This document shows, one piece after another, positions 18,719 through 26,507 of a DNA stretch of 64,000 nt. The stretch is from Amycolatopsis tucumanensis. Its GTDB lineage: Bacteria; Actinomycetota; Actinomycetes; Mycobacteriales; Pseudonocardiaceae. The notes under the pieces were generated by a model, which was not told where the DNA came from, ran no database searches, and was given only the letters and a program-made list of their open reading frames with translations. The stretch's first letter is position 1; each line of letters starts with the position of its first letter. The DNA lies in NCBI RefSeq assembly GCF_021654135.1, contig NZ_JAKGSD010000010.1, positions 11,572 through 75,571 of the forward strand, read 5' to 3'. The position numbers and the translations under genes are program-made.

Positions 18719-19881
18719 TCCTTCAGCTTCAACGTGTTCGCCGCCTTCAGCGTCATCTTGTCGAACACCCCGGAGAACACGCGGGTCGTCAGCATCCGGT
18801 GCGACTGGTTCCGCAGCCACAGACCACGCGCGGTGCGGGGCGCCAGGAACGGACCGGTGCCCTTCGCCTGCTTCGCGCCCGCCTCGGCGGCCGGGCGGAC
18901 CTCCGACTCGTACCGCTCGAACGCCACCGCGTGGTCCCCGCCCGCGGCGGCCAGCTCGCCCGCCAGCACGTACGCCGCCATCATCGCCAGGCCCGTGCCG
19001 CCACCGCCAGGCCCCACGCCCCAGCCCGCGTCGCCGACCAGTGCGACCCTGCCGCTGGTGTAGCGCGGCAGGTACACGTGCGCCAGCTCGTCGAAGTACA
19101 GGTCGTCGGCGTCGCGCAGGGCGTCCAGCAGGCGCGGGACCTCCCAGCCGACCCCGGCGTACACCGACGCGATCAAACGCTTCACCTGGTCCTCGTCCTT
19201 GCGGTCGTAGGTCAGGCCGTCGGCCGCGAAGACGAAACCGATGCTCGCGGGGCCGTCCGGGTCCTGCGCGGCGTACGTCACGCCGCGGCCGAGCACGTTG
19301 TAGATCAGCCCGGTGTGGTCGAGCCGCAGGTGGTTCGGCGCGCTGAACCCCGCGCACGCGTACCCCATCTCGGTGCGGAACCGCGACTCCGGCCCGAACG
19401 CCAGCGCCCGCACGCCCGAGTGCAGCCCGTCGGCGCCGATCACCAGGTCCACGGTCCGTGGGGCGCCGTGGGCGAACGTCACCTCGACACCCGAACCGGT
19501 CTCCGTCAGCGACGTGATCCAGTCGCCGAAGACGTACTCCGTGCGGTCATTCGTCGCCTCGTACAGCACTCGGCTCAGGTCGCCGCGCTGGATCTCGACC
19601 TCACCGCTGATCATCGAGGACGGCAGGCTCGCCACGCGCTTCCCGGACGCGTCCAGGATGTGCTGCTCCCCCATCGACGTCTGGTGCGCGCGGATCTCCT
19701 CCAGCAATCCCATCCGCCGCAGCACCGCCACCTGCTCGCCGCGGAAGTCCACGGCCTGCCCGCCCTCCCGCAGGGCGGGCGCCCGCTCGACCACGGTCGT
19801 CGCGTAGCCAAGACGGTTCAGCCAGAACGCGGTGGACGGGCCGGCGATGCTCGCGCCGGAGATCAGCACAGTCCTACTCAT
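18706..19881 (-). CDS. FAD-dependent monooxygenase (class A, aromatic hydroxylase-like)
   Basis: A 391-residue flavoprotein. The N-terminal Rossmann motif is VLISGASIAGPSTAFWLNRLG, and the second FAD motif is RVALVGDAGWGVGPGGGGTGLAMMAAYVLAGEL, as in TetX/PHBH-type hydroxylases that use NAD(P)H and oxygen. The substrate cannot be assigned from sequence. It overlaps the stop of the AfsR-like gene tail to tail. The pairing with that regulator hints at a small secondary-metabolism or resistance module, but no biosynthetic genes are nearby. Confidence 0.9.
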   Translation of the reverse strand: MSRTVLISGASIAGPSTAFWLNRLGYATTVVERAPALREGGQAVDFRGEQVAVLRRMGLLEEIRAHQTSMGEQHILDASGKRVASLPSSMISGEVEIQRGDLSRVLYEATNDRTEYVFGDWITSLTETGSGVEVTFAHGAPRTVDLVIGADGLHSGVRALAFGPESRFRTEMGYACAGFSAPNHLRLDHTGLIYNVLGRGVTYAAQDPDGPASIGFVFAADGLTYDRKDEDQVKRLIASVYAGVGWEVPRLLDALRDADDLYFDELAHVYLPRYTSGRVALVGDAGWGVGPGGGGTGLAMMAAYVLAGELAAAGGDHAVAFERYESEVRPAAEAGAKQAKGTGPFLAPRTARGLWLRNQSHRMLTTRVFSGVFDKMTLKAANTLKLKDYGI

Positions 19882-19938
19882 CGAAGCACTCCTCGAACTC
19901 GGTTGCCCCGAGCTTCACCAGGAGCGCTGACCGGTGGC

Positions 19939-20880
19939 TTACCGTCCGCTGACCGGGCGCGCGTGCACGTGCCAGTGGCCGGTCACCACGAAGCCGCACC
20001 GCTCGTACACCCGCTGCGCGCCGGTCGGGTTCTCGCCGTCCACACCGAGCACCGCCCGCCGGTAGCCACGCTCGCGGGCCTCCCGCAACACCCGCGCCAC
20101 CAGGCTCTTCGCCGCTCCGCGGCCCCGCGCCTCGGGCAGGGTGCCGACGTACTCGACGACCACCTCGCCGTCCGCGACGCCGCGTTCGACGCACAGCACC
20201 AGCGCCGTCACCCGGTCGCCGTCGAGCGTCAGGAACGACAGCTCCGGCCGGAACCCGGCACTGCCGGTGACGCGGTGCCGGAACACCTCGGGCGTCAGCG
20301 GCGCGCTGCCGAAGTGCTCGCCGAACGCCTCGTTGAGGGCGAGCCGGGTGGCCTCCTCGTGCCGCGGCTCATACCGGACCGGCTCGACCGTGGACTCCAC
20401 GGACGGCAGGGCCGACAGGTCCGCCGTCATGTCGAGGAAGGTGCGCACGTGCTCGTAGCCGCCGCGGCGCAGCACCGACGCGTACCACCGCTGGTTGTCG
20501 TGCGCCATGGCGTGCAGTTCCAGCGGCGCTCCCGGGAACACTTTCCGGTGAAGTTCGGAGCTCGCCTCCTCGTACCACCGGAGCAGCTCCGCGCCGAGGG
20601 CGTCCGTCCGGTGGTCCGGGTGCACCATCGATTCGACCCGCATCTGGTGCACCGGATCGGCGGCGGTCCGGCGCGCCGTCATCGCGTAGGCGATCAACCG
20701 GTCGCCGTCCAGCACGGCGACCCCCGCCTCGGGCAGCGGCGAGTTCGGCGACTCCAGGCTCTCCCTGATGTCGTCGACGCTGTGCTCCTCCCCCGTGGGC
20801 TCCACCTTCTCGGCTGCGGCGAACAACTCCGTCACCGCTTCGGCGTCGTCCAGCCGCAGTGCGCGCCAGGTCACAGTCAT
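19939..20880 (-). CDS. Double-GNAT acetyltransferase (mycothiol synthase-like)
   Basis: A 313-residue protein with two GNAT domains. The N-terminal one (residues about 1-150) is divergent. The C-terminal one carries the acetyl-CoA loop YVGTLPEARGRGAAKSLVARVLREARERGYRRAVLGVDGENPTGAQRVYERCGF. The architecture matches MshD, but MshD-specific identity is not certain because many actinobacterial paralogues share it. Start ATG at 20880. It lies upstream of the monooxygenase on the same strand and is divergent from yaaA. Confidence 0.8.
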   Translation of the reverse strand: MTVTWRALRLDDAEAVTELFAAAEKVEPTGEEHSVDDIRESLESPNSPLPEAGVAVLDGDRLIAYAMTARRTAADPVHQMRVESMVHPDHRTDALGAELLRWYEEASSELHRKVFPGAPLELHAMAHDNQRWYASVLRRGGYEHVRTFLDMTADLSALPSVESTVEPVRYEPRHEEATRLALNEAFGEHFGSAPLTPEVFRHRVTGSAGFRPELSFLTLDGDRVTALVLCVERGVADGEVVVEYVGTLPEARGRGAAKSLVARVLREARERGYRRAVLGVDGENPTGAQRVYERCGFVVTGHWHVHARPVSGR

Positions 20881-20949
20881 CGGTCGAGCGTAGGCACAGC
20901 CGCTGGCCCGTCCCCAGCGATTTTCCGCGCCCGGGTTACCCTGCTGGCC

Positions 20950-21681
20950 GTGCTGGTGCTGCTGCCTCCTTCGGAAACCAAAGCCGCCGGTGGGGACGGC
21001 CCTCCGCTGAATCTCGACGCGTTGTCGTTCGCCGAGCTGAACCCGCTGCGGCGCAAGCTCGCCGACGCGCTGGTGGAGCTGGCGGGCAACGTTCCGGAGA
21101 GCCTGGACGTGCTGGGCCTCTCGGCGCGGCAAGAGGATGAGGTCGCGCGCAACGCCGCGCTCTGGAGCGCGCCCACCCTGCCCGCGCTGGAGCGCTACAC
21201 CGGCGTGCTCTACGACGCGCTCGACTACGGCGGCCTGCGTCCCGCCGCGCGGGCGAAGGCGGACCGCAGGCTGGCCGTCGCCTCCGCCCTGTTCGGCATC
21301 GCCCGCGGCGACGACCGCATCCCGGCCTACCGGCTCTCCGGGGGCACCACCCTGCCCGCGCTCGGCACGCTGCGGTCGCTGTGGCGGCCGGTCCTGGAGC
21401 CCGCACTGGCCGAAGTGGACGGTCTGATCGTCGACCTGCGCTCCGGCGCCTACGCCGCGCTGGCCCGCATCCCGCGTGCGATCACGGTGCGCGTGGTCAC
21501 CGCGAGCGGCAAGACCGTGAGCCACTTCAACAAGGCCTACAAGGGAAAGCTCGCCGCCGCGCTGGCGACCGCCACCCGTGAACCCTCCACTGTGGAGGGC
21601 CTGATCGGCGCCGCCGAGCGGGCAGGCATCACGCTGGACCGGGTCGGCGAGCAGGAGCTGGAGCTGATCACCGACCGGTGA
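20950..21681 (+). CDS. yaaA: YaaA family peroxide stress protein
   Basis: A 243-residue UPF0246/YaaA protein. The start MLVLLPPSETK is the family hallmark, and further conserved parts are WRPVL, VDLRSGAYAAL and KTVSHFNKAYKGKL. In E. coli YaaA limits intracellular iron and so protects DNA from peroxide. The start is GTG 20950, with a -10-like TACCCT ending 7 nt before it and no ribosome binding site, which implies leaderless expression. Its 3' end overlaps the convergent oxidase gene by 14 bp. Confidence 0.92.
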   Translation: MLVLLPPSETKAAGGDGPPLNLDALSFAELNPLRRKLADALVELAGNVPESLDVLGLSARQEDEVARNAALWSAPTLPALERYTGVLYDALDYGGLRPAARAKADRRLAVASALFGIARGDDRIPAYRLSGGTTLPALGTLRSLWRPVLEPALAEVDGLIVDLRSGAYAALARIPRAITVRVVTASGKTVSHFNKAYKGKLAAALATATREPSTVEGLIGAAERAGITLDRVGEQELELITDR

Positions 21682-22753
21682 ACCGCTCCGGCCGGTAGGG
21701 CGCGAGGTCGACCGGCGCATCCTCGCCGAGCGCGAGGCAGGCGACGAGACGTCCGGCGAACGGCGCCGCGGTGAGCCCGCCGGGGCCGAACCCGGTGGCG
21801 ATCAGCACGTCCGGCCGCTCCACCAGCGGCCCGAGCAGCGGCAGGCCGTCCGGCGAGGCGGGCCGGAAGCCGATCCGGGTTTCCAGCAGCGTCGCGTCGG
21901 CCAGGCCCGGCGCGACGGTCAGGGCGTGGTCCAGCACCTCCCGCTGGCCGGCCGCGGTGATGCGGTGGTCGAAGCCGGAGCCGGTCTCCCGCGTGGCGCC
22001 CGCGACGACCCGCGAGCCGGGGAAGGCCAGCAGGTAGTGGCTGGACACCGGCAGCACCACCGGCCAGCGCGCGGTGTCCGCGCCCGGCAGTTCGAAGTGG
22101 CTGATCTGGCCCCGCTGCGGCGCCACGGACACGGACGGCACCAGCTCGCTGCTCCACGCCCCGGCCGCGACGACGACCTTGTCCGCGTCCAGCTCCTCCC
22201 CGGTGACCCGGACGCCGCGCCCGGTCAGCTCCGCCGCGCCCTGAACGATCCGGGCGCCGCGCGCCACCGCGGCGTCGAGCAGCGCCTGCCGCATCCGCCG
22301 CCCGTCCACGCGGCCGCCGCCGGAGACGTGCACCGCGGCCAGATCGGGCGCGAGCGCGGGGAACAGCTCGCGGGCCTGCGCCGGATCGAGCCGGGAGACC
22401 TCGCCCGCCGCCGGTTCCCCGGCAACGCGCGCACTCACCCGGGCGAACGCCTCGTCGAGCTCGGCCGGGTCCGCCGACACGACCATCCCGCCGACCACCT
22501 CGAACGAGGTGTCACCGGCGCCGTCCTCGGCCAGCTGGGCGACCAGCTCCGGGTAGTAGGCGGCGGCCGCGGCGGCGAAGCGGTACTCGTCGTCGCCGCG
22601 GCGACTGGTCCACGGGCACACGATGCCCGCACACGCGGCCGTCGCCACTCCCGGACGGCCTGCCTCGACCACGACGACCTCGGCGCCGCGGCGGGCGAGC
22701 TGGTGGGCGGTGCTCGCTCCGGCGATCCCGGAGCCGATCACGATCACGCGCAT
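21668..22753 (-). CDS. FAD-dependent oxidoreductase (DadA/glycine oxidase family)
   Basis: A 361-residue flavoenzyme. N-terminal FAD motif RVIVIGSGIAGASTAHQLARRGAEVVVVEAG; later DKVVVAAGAWSSELVP and the C-terminal RIGFRPASPDGLPLLGPLVERPDVLIATGFGPGGLTAAP, diagnostic of D-amino-acid dehydrogenase/glycine-oxidase-like (DAO) proteins. It probably oxidises an amine or amino acid; the substrate is unknown. Start ATG at 22753. It stands alone on the minus strand and is divergent from the RIO kinase leader. Confidence 0.9.
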   Translation of the reverse strand: MRVIVIGSGIAGASTAHQLARRGAEVVVVEAGRPGVATAACAGIVCPWTSRRGDDEYRFAAAAAAYYPELVAQLAEDGAGDTSFEVVGGMVVSADPAELDEAFARVSARVAGEPAAGEVSRLDPAQARELFPALAPDLAAVHVSGGGRVDGRRMRQALLDAAVARGARIVQGAAELTGRGVRVTGEELDADKVVVAAGAWSSELVPSVSVAPQRGQISHFELPGADTARWPVVLPVSSHYLLAFPGSRVVAGATRETGSGFDHRITAAGQREVLDHALTVAPGLADATLLETRIGFRPASPDGLPLLGPLVERPDVLIATGFGPGGLTAAPFAGRLVACLALGEDAPVDLAPYRPERFTGR

Positions 22754-22859
22754 GCCGCCAGTCTGCCGGTAATTCGGTTGCGGCCGCAGCGCCGCCGCGG
22801 GCATGATCACGCGAAACGCCGGTGCGCTGGGCCCCGGTGGCGAGTGAAGGAGGTGCGTT

Positions 22860-22919
22860 GTGTCCGTCGTTGTGCTGGGCCGTGCCTTCGCCGCCCGTCC
22901 ACCCGCCCCACCCGCCTGA
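22860..22919 (+). CDS. Short upstream ORF (19 codons) in the RIO kinase leader
   Basis: GTG at 22860 is preceded by a very good AAGGAGGT (22847-22854). It encodes MSVVVLGRAFAARPPAPPA and stops with TGA at 22917-22919, 43 bp before the kinase start. The Pro-rich end (PPAPPA) could slow ribosomes. It is probably a leader peptide rather than a functional protein; translation is inferred from the ribosome binding site. Confidence 0.45.
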   Translation: MSVVVLGRAFAARPPAPPA

Positions 22920-22961
22920 TCGAACGGCGCAGGTGGGGCCACTCAGCCTTGGAGACCCACC
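22905..22961 (+). promoter_or_regulatory. Mutually exclusive hairpins in the RIO kinase leader
   Basis: GCCCCACC (22905-22912, the last codons of the small ORF) pairs perfectly with GGTGGGGC (22932-22939). The same GGTGGG (22932-22937) can instead pair with CCCACC (22956-22961), placing the ribosome binding site GGAG (22951-22954) in the loop, next to the GTG at 22963. A ribosome on the small ORF would decide which forms: an attenuation-like arrangement (inference). Confidence 0.45.
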
Positions 22962-22962
22962 A

Positions 22963-23895
22963 GTGCGTCAGCACGATTTCGAAGACTTCACACCACGCTC
23001 ACGTCGTCGCCGCCCGCGGTTCGACGACGAGATCAACCCCGTCCGCAGCGGCCGCCTCACCGAACAGGAACGGCAGCGGCTCGCCCGCGTGCGCGACGAC
23101 AGCTACGCCGAACCGGCGGTGCCCGGCGGCGCCGACCGGTACTCGACGTGGGACAGCGCCGAGCACGGCCCGCGCCCGCACCCGGCCTGGCTGGTCACCG
23201 AACTGGCCGCCGTGGACACCGAGCTGGGTGTCCTCAAGACCGGCAAGGAGGCCGAGGTGCACCTGCTGCGCCGCGGGCTCCCCGACCGCAGCCGGGAATG
23301 CCTGCTCGCCGCGAAGCGTTACCGATCAAGCGAGCACCGCCAGTTCCACCGCGACTCCGGCTACCTCGAGGGCAGGCGCATGCGCCGGTCCCGGGAGAAC
23401 CGGGCCATGGCGCAGCGCACCTCGTTCGGCCGCAACCTCATCGCAGAGCAGTGGGCGGTCGCCGAGTTCGCCGCGCTCAGTCGCTTGTGGACGATCGGCG
23501 CGCCGGTGCCGTACCCGGTGCAGCGGGACGGCACGGAACTGCTGCTGGAGTTCGTCGGAGAGCCCGACGGCACAGCGGCGCCACGCCTGGCACAGCTACG
23601 GCCCGAACCGGACGAACTACGCGAACTGTGGTTCCAGACGATCGGGGCGCTCGACGTACTGGCGTCGGAGGGGCTCGCGCACGGAGACCTGTCCGCCTAC
23701 AACATCCTCGTCCACGAGGGCCGGATCGTGCTCATCGACCTGCCCCAGGTCGTGGATGTCGTGGCGAATCCGAGAGGAGCGGAGTACCTCACCCGTGACG
23801 TCCACAACATCTCCGCGTGGTTTGCCGCGCGGGGTCTGCAGGTCGAGGCCGATGACCTGGCTTTCGACCTGCGGCAGCGGGCGGGGCTGAGGTGA
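22963..23895 (+). CDS. RIO-family serine/threonine protein kinase
   Basis: A 310-residue bacterial RIO kinase. Nucleotide-binding lysine in ECLLAAKRYRSSEHRQF; catalytic loop LAHGDLSAYNILVHEG (Asp and Asn present); metal-binding loop IVLIDLPQVVDV. In eukaryotes and archaea RIO kinases act in small-subunit ribosome maturation; bacterial roles are unclear. The N-terminal 40 residues are basic (FTPRSRRRRPRFDDE). Start GTG 22963 with GGAG 8 nt upstream. It is followed by a DEAD-box RNA helicase, supporting a role around RNA or ribosomes (inference). Confidence 0.9.
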   Translation: MRQHDFEDFTPRSRRRRPRFDDEINPVRSGRLTEQERQRLARVRDDSYAEPAVPGGADRYSTWDSAEHGPRPHPAWLVTELAAVDTELGVLKTGKEAEVHLLRRGLPDRSRECLLAAKRYRSSEHRQFHRDSGYLEGRRMRRSRENRAMAQRTSFGRNLIAEQWAVAEFAALSRLWTIGAPVPYPVQRDGTELLLEFVGEPDGTAAPRLAQLRPEPDELRELWFQTIGALDVLASEGLAHGDLSAYNILVHEGRIVLIDLPQVVDVVANPRGAEYLTRDVHNISAWFAARGLQVEADDLAFDLRQRAGLR

Positions 23896-23915
23896 GGTCC
23901 CCGACGGTCTTCAGG

Positions 23916-24109
23916 TATTCTGATCACAGTCCGCAACCGGGCGACGTGAATTCGGGTCGCCCCCTTCATGGGACGCGGACACACCACCGATGGCGCAGCC
24001 GCGCCGGGTTCGTCCTTGTGAAAGCCCGCCGAACTTGTTCTTCAGCCTGCCTGCGCGCAGGCACACCGGGCCTCCCTTGCGACGTACCACCACGTCCGAG
24101 AGGCAGTGC
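23916..24109 (+). promoter_or_regulatory. Probable promoter and structured leader of the DEAD-box helicase gene
   Basis: TATTCT (23916-23921) is a good -10-like hexamer without an obvious -35. The next about 180 nt carry hairpins GGGCGAC/GTCGCCC (23939-23962) and TGCCTGC/GCAGGCA (24048-24063). No gene is supported in this 214-bp gap, though an in-frame ATG at 23990 could extend the helicase by 40 residues. Confidence 0.35.
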
Positions 24110-25486
24110 GTGAGCATCACCCTTGAGTCCACTTCCACCGTGCAGTCGTTCGCCGACCTGAACCTGCCGGAGCCCCTGCTCGGGGCTCTGCGCAAGGCCG
24201 GCATCGACGCACCCTTCCCGATCCAGTCGGCGACCCTGCCGGACGCGCTCGCCGGGCGCGACGTGCTCGGCCGGGCGCAGACCGGGTCCGGGAAGACCCT
24301 CGCCTTCGGGCTGGCCCTGCTGGCCCGCCTCGAGGGCGGGAAGGCCCGGTCGCGGAAGCCCCGCAGCCTGGTCCTCGTTCCCACGCGTGAGCTGGCCCTC
24401 CAGGTCAGCGACGCGCTCACCCCGCTGGCCCGCGCGCTGGGCCTGTGGTGCCGGACCGCCGTCGGCGGGATGGCCTTCCCCCGGCAGGCCGACGCGCTGC
24501 ACCGGGGCGTCGACCTGCTGATCGCCACGCCGGGCCGTCTGTCCGACCACGTCCGGCAGGGCACCGCGGACCTCAGCGAGGTCCAGTTCATCGCCATCGA
24601 CGAGGCCGACCAGATGGCGGACATGGGCTTCCTGCCCCAGGTCCGGGAGATCCTGGACCTGACCCCGCGCGACGGCCAGCGGCTGCTGTTCTCGGCGACG
24701 CTGGACGGCGACGTCGGGCAGCTGGTCAACCGGTACATGCACGACCCGGTCGAGCACTCGGTCGCGCCGGCCACGGCCAGCGTCGACACCATGGACCACT
24801 ACGTGTTCCAGGTCTCGCGCCAGGAGAAGCAGTCGGTGGTCACCGAGATCGGCGCCCGCGAGGGCCGCACGATCATGTTCGTGCGCACCAAGCACCACGT
24901 GGACCGGTTGACCGACCGGCTGCGTGAGCGCGGTGTGCGGGCGGGCGCGCTGCACGGCGGCAAGTCGCAGGGCCAGCGCAACCGGGTGCTGCAGGACTTC
25001 CGCGACGGCCACACCACGGTGCTGGTCGCCACGGACGTCGCGGCGCGCGGCATCCATGTCGACGACGTCAGCCTGGTGCTGCACGTCGACCCGGCCGCGG
25101 ACCACAAGGACTACCTGCACCGCGCCGGCCGCACCGCGCGCGCCGGTGCGTCGGGCACCGTGGTCACGCTGATCACGCCGGACCAGCGGCGCACCGTGCG
25201 CCGGATGACCGACAAGGCCGGCGTGCGCGCCGACCAGCTGGTCGTGCGGCCCGGTGACGCGAAGCTGTCCGACATCACCGGCGCCCGCGAGCCGAGCGGG
25301 GTCCCGGTGGTCGACCGTCCGCGCGACACCGCCCCGCGCCGGGGTGGCGGCTCGCGTGGCTTCGGCGGCCCGCAGCGGCCGCGCCGGGGCGGCAGCTACG
25401 GCGACCGGGACCGCGGTCACGGTGGCGGCTACCGGCAGGGGCGCCCGGGCCGCGGCCCGCGTCGCAGCACGCCGTCGGCCAGCTGA
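24110..25486 (+). CDS. DEAD-box ATP-dependent RNA helicase
   Basis: A 458-residue RNA helicase. Motifs in order: Q-motif FPIQSATLP, I AQTGSGKT, Ia PTRELA, II DEAD (IAIDEADQMADMGF), III SAT, IV MFVRTKHH, V TDVAARGIHVDDV, VI HRAGRTAR. The C-terminal about 60 residues are rich in Arg and Gly (RRGGGSRGFGG..., RPGRGPRR), typical of RNA-binding tails of CsdA/RhlE-type enzymes. It unwinds RNA during ribosome assembly or cold adaptation. Start GTG 24110 gives the usual N-terminus (MSITLESTSTVQSF). It lies behind the RIO kinase and before a triplicated terminator block. Confidence 0.95.
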   Translation: MSITLESTSTVQSFADLNLPEPLLGALRKAGIDAPFPIQSATLPDALAGRDVLGRAQTGSGKTLAFGLALLARLEGGKARSRKPRSLVLVPTRELALQVSDALTPLARALGLWCRTAVGGMAFPRQADALHRGVDLLIATPGRLSDHVRQGTADLSEVQFIAIDEADQMADMGFLPQVREILDLTPRDGQRLLFSATLDGDVGQLVNRYMHDPVEHSVAPATASVDTMDHYVFQVSRQEKQSVVTEIGAREGRTIMFVRTKHHVDRLTDRLRERGVRAGALHGGKSQGQRNRVLQDFRDGHTTVLVATDVAARGIHVDDVSLVLHVDPAADHKDYLHRAGRTARAGASGTVVTLITPDQRRTVRRMTDKAGVRADQLVVRPGDAKLSDITGAREPSGVPVVDRPRDTAPRRGGGSRGFGGPQRPRRGGSYGDRDRGHGGGYRQGRPGRGPRRSTPSAS

Positions 25487-25499
25487 CGTACTGAACGCA

Positions 25500-25542
25500 G
25501 AACCGCCGCGATCCCAGCCCGGGGTCGCGGCGGTTCTTTCGT
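25500..25542 (+). terminator. Intrinsic terminator after the helicase gene
   Basis: GAACCGCCGCGATCC (25500-25514) pairs with 25522-25536 (15 bp, one G.U), followed by TTTCGTT. It is a strong rho-independent terminator 14 bp after the helicase stop, and the first of three related copies. Confidence 0.85.
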
Positions 25543-25886
25543 TCAGTGAGCCTTTTCAGTGAGTCGCGCGGCGCGCTCATCAACAGCCCCGGCCACCGCC
25601 GCTACGCCCTCCGCCGGGTACAAGCCCCAGGCAGCGCTCCAGCGATTCCTGCCGAACCCAGAACTGCCGGGATCCAGCCCGCGATCGCGGCGGTTCTTCA
25701 GTCAGCGAGCCTTCCCGGCAAGTCGCGCGGCGCGGGATCGAGCGGCCCGACCACCGCCGCTACGCCCTCCGCCGGGTACAAGCCCAGGCAGCGCTCCAGC
25801 AGATCCTGCTGAACCCAGAACCGCCGCGATCCCAGCCCGTGGTCGCGGCGGTTCTTTCGTTCAGCGGCCTTGCCCGGTGAGTCGCG
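25500..25886. repeat. About 158-bp tandem duplication carrying three terminators
   Basis: The block repeats about 2.5 times. Terminator stems start at 25500, 25661 and 25818. Segments starting CCACCGCCGCTACGCC occur at 25593 and 25751 (158 bp apart). AGTCGCGCGGCG follows each terminator. The middle terminator is damaged (one G.U, one mismatch); the third is intact with TTTCGTT. The block fills the gap between the convergent helicase and HxlR genes, and no coding sequence is seen in it. Confidence 0.85.
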
Positions 25887-25911
25887 CGGCGTGCAGGCGC
25901 GGCGCCGTGGT

Positions 25912-26412
25912 TCACGCGCTCTGCTCGGCGAGCGCCGCTTCGTAGGCGGTGCGCAGCTTCACGAACACCGACTCCCGCCCTGGCGGGCGCGGGATGCCAA
26001 GGTGCTGTTCGCGCAGCTCGTCCATGAACTCGTCCCACAGCTGGGGCCCACCGCGCTCCAGGAGCTCCGCCCGCACGGCCAGTTCGCGGGTCACCGGCAG
26101 GTGCCTGCGCCCCCACGCGCCCAGGTGCGCCATCACCGGCACGAGCTGGATCGCCGGCTCCGTCAGGCTGTAGATCACCTTCTGCTTGTGCGTCGGGTCC
26201 GGGGCGCGGGACACCAGCCCCAGCTCGGTCAGCCGCTGCAACCGGGACGCGAGGATGTTCGACGCGATCCCCTCCTGCGAGTTCTGCAGCAGCTCCCGGA
26301 AGTGCCGCAGGTTGCCGAACATCATGTCCCGGATCACGACCAGCGACCACTTGTCGCCGAGCACCTCGACCGACAGGTTGATCGGGCATCCCGACCGGCG
26401 TTCGTCCGTCAT
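25912..26412 (-). CDS. HxlR family transcriptional regulator
   Basis: A 166-residue winged-helix regulator. CPINLSVEVLGDKWSLVVIRDMMFG and HFRELLQNSQEGIASNILASRLQRLTELGLV are the HxlR signature, and the N-terminal Cys of CPI is the usual redox- or aldehyde-sensing residue. It is divergent from a RibD-like reductase gene with two direct repeats between them, which it probably binds (inference). Start ATG at 26412, preceded by GGAGAG-like sequence; an upstream GTG/ATG extension lies within the operator region and is rejected. Confidence 0.92.
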   Translation of the reverse strand: MTDERRSGCPINLSVEVLGDKWSLVVIRDMMFGNLRHFRELLQNSQEGIASNILASRLQRLTELGLVSRAPDPTHKQKVIYSLTEPAIQLVPVMAHLGAWGRRHLPVTRELAVRAELLERGGPQLWDEFMDELREQHLGIPRPPGRESVFVKLRTAYEAALAEQSA

Positions 26413-26424
26413 CCCACTCTCCTT

Positions 26425-26491
26425 CCGATTGCAGTTTACAACCGGTTCCGGAAGCAGTACAGTTCCTCGAAACCGATTGCAAACCACAACC
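26425..26491. promoter_or_regulatory. Direct-repeat operator between HxlR and RibD-like genes
   Basis: CCGATTGCAGTTTACAACC (26425-26443) and CCGATTGCAAACCACAACC (26473-26491) are direct repeats 48 bp apart with the same first 9 bases and the same ending. Their locally low GC and position between the divergent genes fit HxlR binding sites controlling both genes. Confidence 0.6.
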
Positions 26492-26507
26492 AGTCAGGAG
26501 AACTCCG

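Noticed and set aside
15956..19357. Frame of about 1130 codons opposite the AfsR-like gene
   Set aside because: A pure antisense shadow crossing two well-supported genes on both strands.
15587..22753. Biosynthetic gene cluster around the AfsR-like regulator and monooxygenase
   Set aside because: No core synthase, carrier or tailoring set is present; the neighbours are housekeeping or stress genes.
23990..24109. Helicase start at ATG 23990
   Set aside because: The extra 40 residues are Arg/Pro/Thr-rich, lack a ribosome binding site and do not resemble the family N-terminus, while GTG 24110 gives the expected beginning.
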